64,000 nucleotides of DNA from Janthinobacterium sp. BJB426 (lineage in GTDB: Bacteria; Pseudomonadota; Gammaproteobacteria; Burkholderiales; Burkholderiaceae_D). Below the pieces are notes generated by a model. It saw nothing but the letters and a program-made list of their open reading frames with translations. It was not told the origin of the DNA and searched no databases. A program made the translations under genes and the position numbers. Shown here one piece after another: positions 8,128 to 18,596 of this stretch (position 1 is its first letter; each line of letters begins with the position of its first letter). The stretch is from NCBI RefSeq assembly GCF_002735705.1, contig NZ_PDZL01000009.1:124001-188000 (forward strand). The letters run 5' to 3'.

Positions 8128-11100
8128 GTGCTGGTATTTCGACGTGTTTTCGATGTTGCCTTACTGTTAATTCTGCTGCTGGGCGTCCCGGCCGCGGCGG
8201 CGCCTGCGCCCACCCTGCGTTTCGACCAGCTCGGCGTCGACCAGGGCCTGGCGCAGGAATCGGTGCTGGCCATCGCCCAGGACCGGCAGGGCTATATGTG
8301 GTTCGGCAGCCAGTCTGGCCTGAGCCGCTACGATGGCTACCGCATGGTCGTCTACAAGAATATCGAGGGTGACAAGACCAGCCTGGCCGACAACTGGGTG
8401 GGCGAGCTGCACGTCGATAGCCAGGGCCAGTTGTGGGTCGGTACCGACAATGGCCTGGACCGCTTCGACGCCGCCAGTCAGACCTTCATCCATTACGTCC
8501 CGGCCGAAAAGAGCAAGCGCGGCAACGGTAACCGGCATATCCACGCCATCCTCGACGATGGCGTGCGCGGCTTCTGGATCGCCACTTCGGACGGCTTGCA
8601 GCATTTCGACCCCGCCACGGGCGCCTTCCGCACCTGGCACCATGAAGAAGGCAACCCGCACAGCCTGGGCGACAATGAAATCAAGGCGCTGGCGCTGGAC
8701 GCGCAGCAGCGCCTGTGGATCGGCACGGTAACGGGCCTGGACATGCTGGCGCCGGGCAGCGAGCGCTTCGAGCATTTCGCCGTCGACGCGGAGCCCGGCT
8801 CGAAGTACAACGTGATCCAGTCGCTGCTGATCGACCGCCAGCAGAACCTGTGGATCGGCACCATGGCGGGTGCAGAGCGCTGGCGCCTGGGCGGTGCTGG
8901 CGAGGCGCCGCAGTCGCGCGTGCGCTTCGGCGAGAAACATGGCTTTTCCGCCATCCGCGTGGCCAGCCTGTACCAGGATGTCGACGCCACCGTCTGGCTG
9001 GGCAGCAATGCCGACGGCCTGTTCCGCTGGCTGCCAGGGAGCGACACCTTCCTGCAATACCGGCACCAGACGGGCGACAAATTCAGCGTCGCCGACAACC
9101 AGCTGTCGTCGCTGTACCGCGACCGCGCCGGCACCTTCTGGGTCGGTTCCTGGTACAGCGGCGTGAGCCGGGTCGACCTGGGCAGTGGCGGCTTTTCGCG
9201 CATGGCACGCGCACCCGGCGACGTGGGTGCGCTGGCGGACAAGAAAGTGCGCGCCGTGGCTGACGCGGGCGATGGCAAGCTGTGGCTGGCCACCAAGGGC
9301 GGCCTGAAACTGTACGACACGCGCGATGGCAGCTCGCGGCTGTTCGACCTGCGCAGCTCGCCCGGCATGTCGCGCGACGAGCAGGTCACCACCCTGTACA
9401 AGGCGCCGGACGGCGTGCTGTGGGTGGGCGGCTCGACGGGCTTGCACCGCTTCGATCCGGCCCTCGGGCGGTTTTTTACCATGCGCTTTGCCGCCGGAGA
9501 CCCGAACAGCGACACGATCCGCAATATCGTGAGCGACCGCAGCGGCATGCTGTGGGTCTCGACGCGGGGCGGCGTGCACCGCTTCGACCCTGTTACCAAA
9601 CGCTTTACCACCTACCGCCACGACCCGGCCAACCCGAACAGCCTGTCCGACAACATGGTGCGGCCCGTGCTGGAAGACGGCAAGGGGCGCTTGTGGATAG
9701 GTTCCTTCCACGGTCTGGACTTGCTGGACCGCGCCAGCGGCCACTTCCGCCATTTTCGCCACGATCCGCAAAACCCGCAGAGTCTGAGCCACGACGAAGT
9801 GCATTTCCTGCACGAAGACAAGCGCGGCGTGCTGTGGGTGGGCACGGCCAATGGCTTGAACCGCATGGACGTCGACGCGAAGGGGGAGATCCGCTTCCGG
9901 CGCTTCGTGCGCAAGGATGGCATGGCCGACGACGCCGTCGCCAGCATCCTCGGCGACGACAACGAGCAGCTGTGGCTAAGTACGAACAGCGGCATCACGC
10001 GGCTCGACATGCGCAGCGGCCTGTTTCGCAACTACGACAGTGCCGACGGCACGGTGGAAGGCTCGTACTTCGATGGCGCGGCCCTGCGCGCGTCCGACGG
10101 CACCATGTATTTTGGCGGTTTTAACGGCATGACGGCGTTCGTGCCGCAGGATATCCACGACAACCGCGTGCCGCCGCTGGTGGCCATCACGGAGCTGCAG
10201 ATCTTCAACAAGCCGGTGGCCATCGGCCGCGGCGAGTTCGCGCACGTGCTCAGGACGGCCATCGATCATACGCGCCAGCTGGTGCTGACCAGCCGCGAAA
10301 GCGTCTTTTCGCTGGAATTCGCGGCCCTGCATTTCGCCGCGCCCCAGCGCAACATGTTCGCCTACCGGCTCGAAGGCTTCGACCAGGACTGGGTCATGAC
10401 GGATGCGCGGCGGCGCTTTGCCACGTACACCAACCTCGATGCCGGGAATTATGTGTTTCGCGTCAAGGCGGCCAACAAGGACGGCGTGTGGAACGAGAGC
10501 GGCGCCACCCTGGCCATCACGATCCTGCCGCCGTTCTGGAAAACCTGGTGGTTCCGCACGCTGATGGCGGCGCTGCTGCTGGGCGCCATCTATGGCGCGT
10601 ACCGCCAGCGCGTGCGCGCGCTGCGGCATCAACAGAATGAACTGGAAAAGCAGGTCAGCGAACGCACGGCGGAGTTGCAGAGCAAGGAAATCGAAGTGCT
10701 GGCCCAGTCGGAAAAGCTGGCGCAAGTGAACAGCAGCCTGACGAAAAACGAGGAAAGCTTGCGCCAGGCCAAGCGCAAGGCCGAGGATGCGACGCGCCAG
10801 AAGTCGGAATTTTTGGCCAACATGAGCCACGAGATGCGCACGCCGCTGGCCGGCGTGATCGGCATGCTGGGCTTTGCCTTGCGCGACGAGCAGCTGCACG
10901 ATGCCACGCGCGAGCAGATTTTGCGTGGCCAGGCCAATGCCCAGTCGCTGCTCGTGATCATCAATGATTTGCTCGATTTTTCCAAGATCGAGGCGGGCAA
11001 GCTGAGTATCGAAAACATCGATTTCGCGCTCGGCGCGGCGATCGAGACGGTCGTCACCCTGTTCGAGGAGCAGGCGGCCGCGCGCAGCATCGGTTTCGCC

Positions 11101-12357
11101 ATCGATTTCGCGCCCGACCTGCCGCCCTTCGTGGTGGGCGACCCGACCCGCTTGCGCCAGGTGCTGGTCAACCTGGTCGGCAATGCCTTCAAGTTCACCC
11201 AGCGCGGCGGCGTCAGTGTATCCGTCGAGCGGACCGGCGTGGCCAGCGGCAGCGGCGGACGCAAGGTCAACCTGATCCGCTTTACGGTCAGCGACAGCGG
11301 CATCGGCATCGATGCCGAGGCCATGGCGCGCCTGTTCCAGAAATTCGAGCAGGCCGACGCCAGCACCACGCGGCGCTACGGCGGCACGGGACTGGGCCTG
11401 GCGATCTGCCGCCAGCTGGTCGAACTGATGGATGGCCAGATCGAGGTGGCCAGCACGCCGGGGCAGGGCAGCACGTTTGCCTTCACCTTGCCGCTGGCCG
11501 ATGGCGTGGCGCCGCCGCTGGTGCCGCAGGTGGCGCTGGCGCCGCACAGTCACCAGTTGCGCGTGCTGTGCGCGGAAGACTTCCCCACCAACCAGATCAT
11601 CATCCGCGTCATGCTCGAAGAACTGGGGCACCGGGTCGACGTGGTCGCCAACGGCGTGCTGGCGGTGGCGGCCTGCGTGCATACGCGCTATGACCTGATC
11701 CTGATGGACGGGCGCATGCCGGAGATGGACGGCGCCACGGCGACGCGTTTGATACGCGTGGGTGGCTGGCCGGACCAGCCCGTGCGCGATCAGGAATTGA
11801 TGATCGTGGCCTTGACAGCGAATGCCAGCGAAGAAGACCGCAGCCGCTATCTTGGCGTCGGCATGGATGATTTCCTCAGCAAACCCGTCGATGAGGCGGT
11901 GCTGCATGGCTTGCTGGCGCGCGCCATCGAGCGCCAGCTGCAGCGCGGTTTCCTGTTGCCGCGCATGCCGTCGAACGCGCCGCGCGGCGCGTCACGGGGG
12001 CAGGCGGAGCTCGACGCCCTGTTCGGCATCGCGCCGGCGATTCCCGTGCCGGCGCCTGCCCAGTCCATTCGCAGCGGCGAACTGCAACGGCGCATCCGCG
12101 TCGCCTTCGTCGCCGATCTGGAGGGACGTTTGCGTGAGCTCGACGCCGCCCTGGCGGCGCAGGACAAGGACAACGCCGGGCGCCTGCTGCATGGCTTGAA
12201 GGGCAGCGCCGCCTATCTCGATGAAACGCAGCTGCACATGCTGTGCACGGAAATGGAAGAAGCGGCGGACGGCGGGCGCTGGACGCAGGTGGCCTTGCAT
12301 TTGCCGCAATTGCGCGCACTGTTGACGCAAATAGCCGTTTCGGGCAAGGAAATGTAA
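8128..12357 (+). CDS. Hybrid two-component histidine kinase with periplasmic propeller sensor, REC and Hpt
   Basis: About 1,409 residues from the GTG at 8128, which has AGGA five bases upstream and opens directly with a signal-anchor (VALLLILLLGVPAAAA); a GTG at 8092 is an alternative. The large periplasmic part has repeated WxGT/DGLxRFDxxxxxF units of the Reg_prop propeller type. A Y_Y_Y domain follows (AYRLEGFDQDW to near base 10520), then a transmembrane helix (TLMAALLLGAIYGAY) and a coiled coil. HisKA has FLANMSHEMRTPLAG (His codon at 10828-10830). HATPase_c has LVNLVGNAFKFT, DSGIGID and GGTGLGLAI. REC has LILMDGRMPEMDG and FLSKPVD, and the C-terminal Hpt has LLHGLKGSAAYL. It carries a complete internal phosphorelay; this architecture often senses carbohydrate, but the ligand is unknown. 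Confidence 0.94.
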   Translation: MLVFRRVFDVALLLILLLGVPAAAAPAPTLRFDQLGVDQGLAQESVLAIAQDRQGYMWFGSQSGLSRYDGYRMVVYKNIEGDKTSLADNWVGELHVDSQGQLWVGTDNGLDRFDAASQTFIHYVPAEKSKRGNGNRHIHAILDDGVRGFWIATSDGLQHFDPATGAFRTWHHEEGNPHSLGDNEIKALALDAQQRLWIGTVTGLDMLAPGSERFEHFAVDAEPGSKYNVIQSLLIDRQQNLWIGTMAGAERWRLGGAGEAPQSRVRFGEKHGFSAIRVASLYQDVDATVWLGSNADGLFRWLPGSDTFLQYRHQTGDKFSVADNQLSSLYRDRAGTFWVGSWYSGVSRVDLGSGGFSRMARAPGDVGALADKKVRAVADAGDGKLWLATKGGLKLYDTRDGSSRLFDLRSSPGMSRDEQVTTLYKAPDGVLWVGGSTGLHRFDPALGRFFTMRFAAGDPNSDTIRNIVSDRSGMLWVSTRGGVHRFDPVTKRFTTYRHDPANPNSLSDNMVRPVLEDGKGRLWIGSFHGLDLLDRASGHFRHFRHDPQNPQSLSHDEVHFLHEDKRGVLWVGTANGLNRMDVDAKGEIRFRRFVRKDGMADDAVASILGDDNEQLWLSTNSGITRLDMRSGLFRNYDSADGTVEGSYFDGAALRASDGTMYFGGFNGMTAFVPQDIHDNRVPPLVAITELQIFNKPVAIGRGEFAHVLRTAIDHTRQLVLTSRESVFSLEFAALHFAAPQRNMFAYRLEGFDQDWVMTDARRRFATYTNLDAGNYVFRVKAANKDGVWNESGATLAITILPPFWKTWWFRTLMAALLLGAIYGAYRQRVRALRHQQNELEKQVSERTAELQSKEIEVLAQSEKLAQVNSSLTKNEESLRQAKRKAEDATRQKSEFLANMSHEMRTPLAGVIGMLGFALRDEQLHDATREQILRGQANAQSLLVIINDLLDFSKIEAGKLSIENIDFALGAAIETVVTLFEEQAAARSIGFAIDFAPDLPPFVVGDPTRLRQVLVNLVGNAFKFTQRGGVSVSVERTGVASGSGGRKVNLIRFTVSDSGIGIDAEAMARLFQKFEQADASTTRRYGGTGLGLAICRQLVELMDGQIEVASTPGQGSTFAFTLPLADGVAPPLVPQVALAPHSHQLRVLCAEDFPTNQIIIRVMLEELGHRVDVVANGVLAVAACVHTRYDLILMDGRMPEMDGATATRLIRVGGWPDQPVRDQELMIVALTANASEEDRSRYLGVGMDDFLSKPVDEAVLHGLLARAIERQLQRGFLLPRMPSNAPRGASRGQAELDALFGIAPAIPVPAPAQSIRSGELQRRIRVAFVADLEGRLRELDAALAAQDKDNAGRLLHGLKGSAAYLDETQLHMLCTEMEEAADGGRWTQVALHLPQLRALLTQIAVSGKEM

Positions 12358-12443
12358 AATAGGCAATGCCGGCCATCGAACGCGCGGCGAAACTGGGTAG
12401 AATACGGCCAGGCACCTTGACGCTGCCGCCAATGGAGAAAGCA

Positions 12444-13154
12444 ATGAAAGTACTGGTGGTTGACGATGATGTCGTGTCGCGCATGGTATTGATGCATCTG
12501 ATCGACAGCTGCGGCGTGCACGATATCGTGGAAGCGGAGGATGGCGCGGCGGCGTGGGAACAGCTCGAAGGCGGCTTGCGCCCGTCGCTGTGCTTCTGCG
12601 ATTTGCGCATGCCGCGCCTGTCCGGCATGGAACTGCTGCAGAAAATCCGCTCCGACAGCGCGCTCGACGCCATGCCGCTGGTGCTCGTGTCGTCGGCCAA
12701 TGACCAGGACACGGTGCGCGACGCCGTGCAGGCCGGCGCCGCCGGCTACATCGTCAAGCCTTTCCAGCCGGAGCAGGTGCGCCAGCATATCGACGCCTGC
12801 TTCGACGTCTCGGCCTTGCCGGCCGAGGCGCCGCGCGACACCTTGCAGCGGCTGGGCATCGACAGCGACCGCCTGCTGGCGTATCTGACGGGCTTCCAGG
12901 GACAGATCGACGCCGCGAGCGAACAGGTCGACGCCTTGCTGGCGCGCGGCGAACCGGCCCAGGCGCGCCAGCAACTCGAACGGCTGCACCTCGGTTGCCG
13001 CACCCTGGGTTTGCATGGGGCGGAAGCTGGCATGATGGCCCTGTTGCAGGCCGCAGTGCTCGATGGCGACCAGATGCAAACGGCCCTGGCCGCGCTGGCG
13101 CGCAGCGTGGGGCAGCAGGCGCGCTTGCTGCGCCAGGATGACGGCGCCGACTGA
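12444..13154 (+). CDS. Response regulator with REC domain and helical C-terminus, no DNA-binding domain
   Basis: A 236-residue protein. The start at 12444 is chosen because GGAG sits six bases upstream and the receiver begins at once (MKVLVVDDDVVS); the longer frame to 12366 adds no conserved sequence. REC features are the acidic DDD cluster, the phospho-acceptor Asp in LCFCDLRMPRLSG, and the Lys in YIVKPFQ. Residues after about 125 form an Ala/Gln/Leu-rich helical domain without a recognisable helix-turn-helix. It may be a degenerate Hpt-like bundle, which is inference. It lies 86 bp after the hybrid kinase and is the obvious output partner of that kinase's Hpt. Confidence 0.87.
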   Translation: MKVLVVDDDVVSRMVLMHLIDSCGVHDIVEAEDGAAAWEQLEGGLRPSLCFCDLRMPRLSGMELLQKIRSDSALDAMPLVLVSSANDQDTVRDAVQAGAAGYIVKPFQPEQVRQHIDACFDVSALPAEAPRDTLQRLGIDSDRLLAYLTGFQGQIDAASEQVDALLARGEPAQARQQLERLHLGCRTLGLHGAEAGMMALLQAAVLDGDQMQTALAALARSVGQQARLLRQDDGAD

Positions 13155-13181
13155 ATCTGCTGTTTTCCGCTTGCTGGAAAA

Positions 13182-13201
13182 ATACTTTAGGTTTAAAGTA
13201 T
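13182..13201. promoter_or_regulatory. Inverted repeat, candidate MarR operator of the aminobenzoate operon
   Basis: ATACTTTAGGTTTAAAGTAT has two perfect 8-bp arms around a 4-bp centre and lies 46 bp before the first gene of the operon. Size and AT-rich symmetry fit a MarR-family operator, and the operon encodes a MarR protein (18067-18594). Binding is inferred. Confidence 0.6.
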
Positions 13202-13247
13202 CTGCTTCCGGGCCTTGTGCGTGCGCCCGCTATCAGCCAGGATGAGC

Positions 13248-14867
13248 ATGAGCAGCGACCCTTCGCCTACCACCGCATCTCCCCAGGACGACTTTGCGCG
13301 CGCGCACTTGCCGCCGCGCGCACTCTGGCCGCAGTTGTGCCTTGACTTGCCCGAGCTGCAGTATCCGCCGCGCCTCAATTGCGTCGCCGCGCTGCTCGAC
13401 GGGGCCGTGGCCAGTGGCGGTGGCGGGCGCACCGCCATCCTCGCCGATGGCCAGCGCTGGACTTACGTGCAGCTGGCGCAGCTGGTCGACCGCATCGCCC
13501 ACGTGCTGCGGGTCGACCTGCGCCTGATCCCCGGCAACCGCGTGCTGCTGCGCGGCGCAAATACCCCCATGATGGCTGCCTGCCTGCTGGCCGTGCTGAA
13601 GGCCGGCTGCATCGCCGTGCCCACCATGCCGCTGCTGCGCGCGCGCGAACTGTCCACGATTATCATCAAGGCGGAAGTCAATGCCGTGTTGTGCGCGCAA
13701 GGCTTGCGCGCGGAGCTCGATGGCGTGCCCGGCTTGCCGGTCATGCTGTGCTTTGGCGCCGATGACGCGGAACTGGAGCAGCGCATGGCGGCCCACGCTG
13801 CACCGTTTGCCGCGTGCGATACGGCGGCCGACGACGTCTGCCTGATCAGTTTTACCTCGGGCACGACGGGCGTCCCCAAAGGCACCATGCACATGCACCG
13901 CGACTTGCTGGCCATCTGCGATTGCTTTCCCCGCTCCATGCTGCAGGTATGTGCCGACGATATCTTCATCGGCACGCCGCCGCTGGCGTTCACCTTTGGC
14001 CTCGGCGGCTTGCTGCTGTTTCCCCTGCGCTTTGGCGCTTGCGCCGTGCTGCTGGAAAAACTCACGCCCGAGGGCCTGCTGCGCGCCATCGGCGCCTATC
14101 AGGCCACCATCTGCTTCACGGCGCCCACCTTTTACCGCCAGATGGCGCCGCTGGCCGCGCAGCACGACCTGCGCAGCCTGCGCTTGTGCGTGTCGGCCGG
14201 CGAGGCGCTGCCGCTGGCCACGCGCGACGCCTGGCAGGCGGCGACGGGCCTGGCCATGACGGATGGCATCGGCGCCACCGAGATGCTGCACATTTTCATT
14301 TCCGCCACGGGCGAGGGCATCCGCCGCGGCGCCATCGGCAAGGCCATCCCAGGCTACCAGGCATGCATCGTCGACGATGCCGGCGTGCCGCAGCCGCCCG
14401 GCGTGACGGGCCGCCTGGCCGTGAAAGGCCCTACCGGTTGCCGCTACCTGTCCGACCCGCGCCAGCGCGAGTATGTGCAGAACGGCTGGAACCTGACGGG
14501 CGACACTTTCGAGATGGATGCCGACGGCTATTTCTATTACCGCTCGCGCAGCGACGACATGATCGTCTCGGCCGGCTACAACATCGCCGGCCCGGAAGTG
14601 GAAGAGGCGCTGCTGCGCCACCCGGCCGTCGCCGAATGCGGCGTGGTCGGGCGCGCCGATGCCGAGCGTGGCCAGATTGTCGAAGCGCACGTGGTGCTCA
14701 AGGAGGGCTGCCAGGCCAGCGATGCGCTGGCGGCCGAACTGCAGGACTTCGTGCGCCAGCAGATCGCTCCCTATAAATACCCGCGCGCCATCCGTTTCCT
14801 GCCATCCCTGCCGCGCACGGAAACGGGCAAGCTGCAGCGCTTCAAACTTCGCACGGACACCCCATGA
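13248..14867 (+). CDS. Benzoate-CoA-ligase-family enzyme, probable 2-aminobenzoate-CoA ligase
   Basis: A 539-residue acyl-adenylate-forming CoA ligase. The start at 13248 has AGGA five bases upstream; the longer frame to 13215 starts inside the promoter. ANL motifs are the P-loop [16 protein letters not shown] (about residues 204-219), [32 protein letters not shown] and the C-terminal catalytic Lys in RTETGKLQR. The family includes benzoate-, 2-aminobenzoate- and salicylate-CoA ligases, which attach an aromatic acid to CoA with ATP. The next gene is the hallmark oxygenase of the aminobenzoyl-CoA pathway and overlaps by 4 bp (ATGA), so 2-aminobenzoate is the best guess, with salicylate as alternative. 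First gene of a seven-gene operon. Confidence 0.9.
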   Translation: MSSDPSPTTASPQDDFARAHLPPRALWPQLCLDLPELQYPPRLNCVAALLDGAVASGGGGRTAILADGQRWTYVQLAQLVDRIAHVLRVDLRLIPGNRVLLRGANTPMMAACLLAVLKAGCIAVPTMPLLRARELSTIIIKAEVNAVLCAQGLRAELDGVPGLPVMLCFGADDAELEQRMAAHAAPFAACDTAADDVCLISFTSGTTGVPKGTMHMHRDLLAICDCFPRSMLQVCADDIFIGTPPLAFTFGLGGLLLFPLRFGACAVLLEKLTPEGLLRAIGAYQATICFTAPTFYRQMAPLAAQHDLRSLRLCVSAGEALPLATRDAWQAATGLAMTDGIGATEMLHIFISATGEGIRRGAIGKAIPGYQACIVDDAGVPQPPGVTGRLAVKGPTGCRYLSDPRQREYVQNGWNLTGDTFEMDADGYFYYRSRSDDMIVSAGYNIAGPEVEEALLRHPAVAECGVVGRADAERGQIVEAHVVLKEGCQASDALAAELQDFVRQQIAPYKYPRAIRFLPSLPRTETGKLQRFKLRTDTP

Positions 14868-17251
14868 ATATTGTCTGCATCGGCGGCGGTCCCGCCGGCC
14901 TGTATTTCAGCCTGCTCATGAAAAAGCAGAACCCGCATCACTGCATCACCGTCATCGAGCGCAACCGCCCGTACGACACGTTTGGCTGGGGCGTCGTGTT
15001 TTCCGACCAGACCTTGGGCAACCTGGCCAATGCGGACGAGCCGACGGCGCGCGCCATCCTGCAGGCGTTCAACCACTGGGACGATATCGAGATCCACTTC
15101 AAGGGCGCGACCGTGCGCTCGGGCGGCCATGGCTTTTGCGGCATCGGCCGCAAGCGCCTGCTCAACATCCTGCAGGCGCGTTGCGAGGAACTTGGCGTGG
15201 AACTTGTCTTCGAGACGGAAGTGCAGGACGACCAGGCCATCGCGCGCCAGTATGGCGCCGACCTGGTGATCGCCAGCGACGGCTTGAACAGCCGCATCCG
15301 CACGCGCTATGCGGCCAGCTACCAGCCCGAGATCGACCAGCGGCATTGCCGTTTCGTCTGGCTCGGCACGCGCAAGAAATTCGAGGCGTTCACGTTTGCC
15401 TTCCGCCAGACGCCGCACGGCTGGTTCCAGGCGCATATCTACCAGTATGACGGCGAAACCTCGACCTTCATCGTCGAAACGCCGGAACACGTGTGGCGCG
15501 CGGCGGGTTTGGATGCCATGAGCCAGGAAGAGAGCATCGCCTTTTGCGAAGCGCTGTTCGCCGAGGAACTCGATGGCCACGGTTTACTGAGCAATTCGCC
15601 GCACTTGCGCGGCTCGGCCCAGTGGATCACCTTCCCCCGCATCGTTTGCCGGCAATGGGTGCATCGGCAGGATGGCGTGCCCGTCGTGCTGATGGGCGAC
15701 GCGGCCCACACGGCGCATTATTCCATTGGCTCGGGCACCAAGCTGGCGCTGGAAGACGCGATCGAGCTGGCGCGCTGCTTCGGCCAGCATGCCGGGACGG
15801 CTGCCGCACTGGCCGCCTACCAGCAGCTGCGCGCCATCGAAGTGCTGAAAATCCAGAGCGCGGCGCGCAATTCCATGGAATGGTTTGAAAACGTCGAGCG
15901 CTACAGCGCCATGGAGGCGCCGCAGTTCGCCTATTCCATGCTCACGCGCAGCCAGCGCATTTCGCATGAAAACCTGCGCCTACGCGACCCCGCGTATGTG
16001 GCTGGCTACGAACAATGGCTGGCGCGGCGCGCGGGCGAACAGGCTGGCGTGGCGATACGGGACGAGGCTTTGCCACCCATGCTCACGCCCTTCCGCCTGC
16101 GCGGCGTGCTGCTGAAAAACCGCATCGCCGTCTCGCCGATGGCGCAGTACAGCGCCGTCGATGGCGTGGCGGGCGACTACCATTTGATGCACCTGGGCGC
16201 GCGCGCCATGGGCGGCGCGGGGCTCGTGTTTGCCGAGATGACGTGCGTATCGGCCGATGCGCGCATCACGCCCGCCTGTCCCGGCATGTACAGCGAAGCG
16301 CACACGCAGGCGTGGCGCCGCATCGTCGATTTCGTGCATGCGAACAGCGATGCGAAGATCGCCCTGCAGCTGGGCCACGCGGGGGCGAAAGGCTCGACGC
16401 GCCCCATGTGGGATGGCATCGACCTGCCTTTGACGGACGGTAACTGGCCGCTGATCTCAGCCTCGGAACAACAGTATCTGGCCGGTGTGTCGCAAACGGC
16501 ACGCGCGGCCACGGAAAGCGACCTGGCGCGCATCGAACAGGACTTTGTGCGCGCCACCCTGGCCGCCGCCGTCGCCGGTTTCGACTGGCTGGAACTGCAT
16601 TGCGCGCATGGCTACCTGCTGTCGAGTTTTATCTCGCCGCTGACCAACCGCCGCACGGACGACTATGGCGGCAGCCTGGAAAACCGCTGCCGTTATCCGC
16701 TGCGCGTATTTCGCGCCATGCGCGCCGCCTGGCCGCAGGATAAACCGATGAGCGTGCGCATCTCGGCCCACGACTGGGTGGAAGGCGGCATCACGCCCGA
16801 GGACGCTGTCGTCATCGCGCGCCTGTTCAAGCAGGCGGGCGCCGATTTGATCGACTGCTCCTCGGGCCAGGTGAGCAAACTCGAACAGCCCGTGTACGGA
16901 CGCATGTTCCAGGCGCCGTTTGCCGACCGCGTGCGCAACGAGGCGGGCATCGCCAGCATGGCTGTCGGCTCGATCTTCGAGGCCGACCACGCCAACAGCA
17001 TCATCGCCGCCGGGCGCGCCGACCTGTGCGCCGTGGGCCGGCCGCACCTGGCCAACCCGGCCTGGACCCTGACGGAAATGGCGCGCATCGGCTACAGCGG
17101 CGCAGGCGCAGGGACAGGCGCAGCGTGGCCGAAACAGTACCGTCCGGGCCAGCAGCAGCTGGAACGCAATCTGCAGCGCGAGCGGCAACTGGCCGCCGCC
17201 AATACGGGCCTCAGCCCGCAACAGGTGGCCGCGCGGCTGCTGGAAGGATGA
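14864..17251 (+). CDS. 2-aminobenzoyl-CoA monooxygenase/reductase-type fusion (FAD hydroxylase plus old yellow enzyme)
   Basis: A 795-residue bifunctional flavoprotein. Residues 1 to about 390 form a PHBH-type FAD monooxygenase, with the dinucleotide motif [14 protein letters not shown] at the N-terminus and [14 protein letters not shown] in the second FAD motif. From about residue 400 an OYE/YqjM-like FMN domain begins ([20 protein letters not shown], with [11 protein letters not shown] and [19 protein letters not shown]). This fusion is known from 2-aminobenzoyl-CoA monooxygenase/reductase of Azoarcus and is annotated elsewhere as salicylyl-CoA 5-hydroxylase/oxidoreductase. It hydroxylates and then reduces the aromatic CoA ester, removing aromaticity without ring-opening dioxygenases. 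The start overlaps the ligase stop. Confidence 0.92.
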   Translation: MNIVCIGGGPAGLYFSLLMKKQNPHHCITVIERNRPYDTFGWGVVFSDQTLGNLANADEPTARAILQAFNHWDDIEIHFKGATVRSGGHGFCGIGRKRLLNILQARCEELGVELVFETEVQDDQAIARQYGADLVIASDGLNSRIRTRYAASYQPEIDQRHCRFVWLGTRKKFEAFTFAFRQTPHGWFQAHIYQYDGETSTFIVETPEHVWRAAGLDAMSQEESIAFCEALFAEELDGHGLLSNSPHLRGSAQWITFPRIVCRQWVHRQDGVPVVLMGDAAHTAHYSIGSGTKLALEDAIELARCFGQHAGTAAALAAYQQLRAIEVLKIQSAARNSMEWFENVERYSAMEAPQFAYSMLTRSQRISHENLRLRDPAYVAGYEQWLARRAGEQAGVAIRDEALPPMLTPFRLRGVLLKNRIAVSPMAQYSAVDGVAGDYHLMHLGARAMGGAGLVFAEMTCVSADARITPACPGMYSEAHTQAWRRIVDFVHANSDAKIALQLGHAGAKGSTRPMWDGIDLPLTDGNWPLISASEQQYLAGVSQTARAATESDLARIEQDFVRATLAAAVAGFDWLELHCAHGYLLSSFISPLTNRRTDDYGGSLENRCRYPLRVFRAMRAAWPQDKPMSVRISAHDWVEGGITPEDAVVIARLFKQAGADLIDCSSGQVSKLEQPVYGRMFQAPFADRVRNEAGIASMAVGSIFEADHANSIIAAGRADLCAVGRPHLANPAWTLTEMARIGYSGAGAGTGAAWPKQYRPGQQQLERNLQRERQLAAANTGLSPQQVAARLLEG

Positions 17252-17252
17252 C

Positions 17253-18053
17253 ATGAGCAAGGAACAACTGGACGGCGCATTGGCCGATAAACACGCGCTG
17301 GTGACGGGCGCCGGCAGCGGCATCGGCTTCGCGTGCGCGGGCGCCTTGCTCGATGCGGGCGCGCGGGTCACCCTGGCCGGACGCGATGGCGCGCGGCTGG
17401 CGCGCGCGCGCATGCAGCTGGAAGAGGCGGGCCATGCGGGCCGGGTCGCCATCTGCGTGCTCGACGTGGCCGTGGAAGCGTCCGTGCAAGCGGGGTTTGC
17501 GCAGGCGGCCGCGCATTTCGGCCGCATCGATATTTTGATCAATAACGCGGGCCAGGCGCATGCGGCGCCGTTCGGCAAGACGGATGCCGCCATCTGGCAG
17601 CAGATGCTGGCCGTGAACCTGACGGGCGTGTTCCACTGCTGCCAGGCAGTCATGCCGGGCATGCTGGAAGCGGGTTGGGGGCGCATCGTCAACGTGGCGT
17701 CGACGGCGGGCCTGAAGGGTTATCGCTATGTCAGCGCCTATGTCGCCGCCAAGCATGGCGTGATCGGCCTGACGCGCGCGCTGGCGCTGGAAGTGGCGCC
17801 GCGCGGCGTCACCGTCAACGCCGTCTGCCCCGGCTACACGGAAACGGACATGGTGGCGCAGGCCGTGCAAAACATCGTGCGCAAGACGGGACGCGGCGAA
17901 GACGCGGCGCGCGCGGAACTGGCGGCCAGCAATCCGCAGCAGCGGCTGGTGCAGCCGCGCGAAGTGGCCGATGCGGTGGCCTGGCTCTGCCTGCCCGCGT
18001 CGGCCGCCATGAATGGACAATCGATCGCCGTCGCCGGCGGCGAAGTCATGTAA
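17253..18053 (+). CDS. SDR-family oxidoreductase of the aminobenzoyl-CoA operon
   Basis: A 266-residue short-chain dehydrogenase with TGAGSGIGFACA (residues 18-29), NNAGQAHA, the catalytic Ser in NVASTAGLKG and the YxxxK motif in YVAAKHGV. VCPGYTETDMVAQA is typical of 3-hydroxyacyl-CoA or cyclic alcohol dehydrogenases. In the operon it plausibly oxidises a hydroxylated alicyclic CoA intermediate during the beta-oxidation-like stage. GGAAGGA lies just before the ATG, one base after the previous stop. Confidence 0.87.
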   Translation: MSKEQLDGALADKHALVTGAGSGIGFACAGALLDAGARVTLAGRDGARLARARMQLEEAGHAGRVAICVLDVAVEASVQAGFAQAAAHFGRIDILINNAGQAHAAPFGKTDAAIWQQMLAVNLTGVFHCCQAVMPGMLEAGWGRIVNVASTAGLKGYRYVSAYVAAKHGVIGLTRALALEVAPRGVTVNAVCPGYTETDMVAQAVQNIVRKTGRGEDAARAELAASNPQQRLVQPREVADAVAWLCLPASAAMNGQSIAVAGGEVM

Positions 18054-18066
18054 CGGAATGAAGACC

Positions 18067-18594
18067 ATGGATAAAGAACCCGATAACATGCAGGACGAAT
18101 CCGTACAGGACGAACCCGTGCTGGACCTGGCCAGCAGGCTGACGCAGGACCACCACCAGTCGCTGAAATTGTGGCTGCGCATGCTGTCATGCACGGTGAA
18201 GATTGAAAACGAGGTGCGCACGCGCCTGCGCGCCACCTTCGGCATCACCTTGCCCCGCTTCGATTTGATGGCGCAGCTTGAACGCTTTCCCGAAGGCTTG
18301 CGCATGGGCGAACTGTCCAAGCGCATGATGGTTACGGGTGGCAATATCACGGGCATCACCGACCAGCTGGAGCAGGAAAAACTGGTGGCGCGCGTGGTCG
18401 ATCCGAAGGACCGCCGCTCGTACAGCGTCAAGCTGACGCCGGCGGGCCGGCGCGCGTTCGACGAGATGGCGCGCGTGCACGAAGGCTGGATCGCGGAATT
18501 GCTGCACGGCGTGACGCCCGACGACAAAACCCGATTGATCGACCTGCTGTCGCACATGAAGCAGCAGTTGAATAACACCCCCCCAAAGGACTGA
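18067..18594 (+). CDS. MarR-family transcriptional regulator
   Basis: A 175-residue winged-helix regulator with an acidic N-terminal extension. The helix-turn-helix is at [23 protein letters not shown] and the wing at [17 protein letters not shown], flanked by the dimerisation helices usual for MarR proteins. ATG at 18058 and 18067 are both possible; 18067 has GGA nine bases upstream. Encoded in the middle of the operon, it most likely represses the promoter before 13248 and is released by an aromatic CoA ester or acid. The 20-bp inverted repeat at 13182-13201 is the candidate operator. Confidence 0.9.
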   Translation: MDKEPDNMQDESVQDEPVLDLASRLTQDHHQSLKLWLRMLSCTVKIENEVRTRLRATFGITLPRFDLMAQLERFPEGLRMGELSKRMMVTGGNITGITDQLEQEKLVARVVDPKDRRSYSVKLTPAGRRAFDEMARVHEGWIAELLHGVTPDDKTRLIDLLSHMKQQLNNTPPKD

Positions 18595-18596
18595 CC

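Noticed and set aside
9976-11907. 643-codon open frame on the minus strand, antisense to the hybrid kinase
   Set aside because: It lies wholly under a well-supported kinase gene, its product is His/Gln/Arg-rich with no domain, and such frames arise from high-GC third positions.
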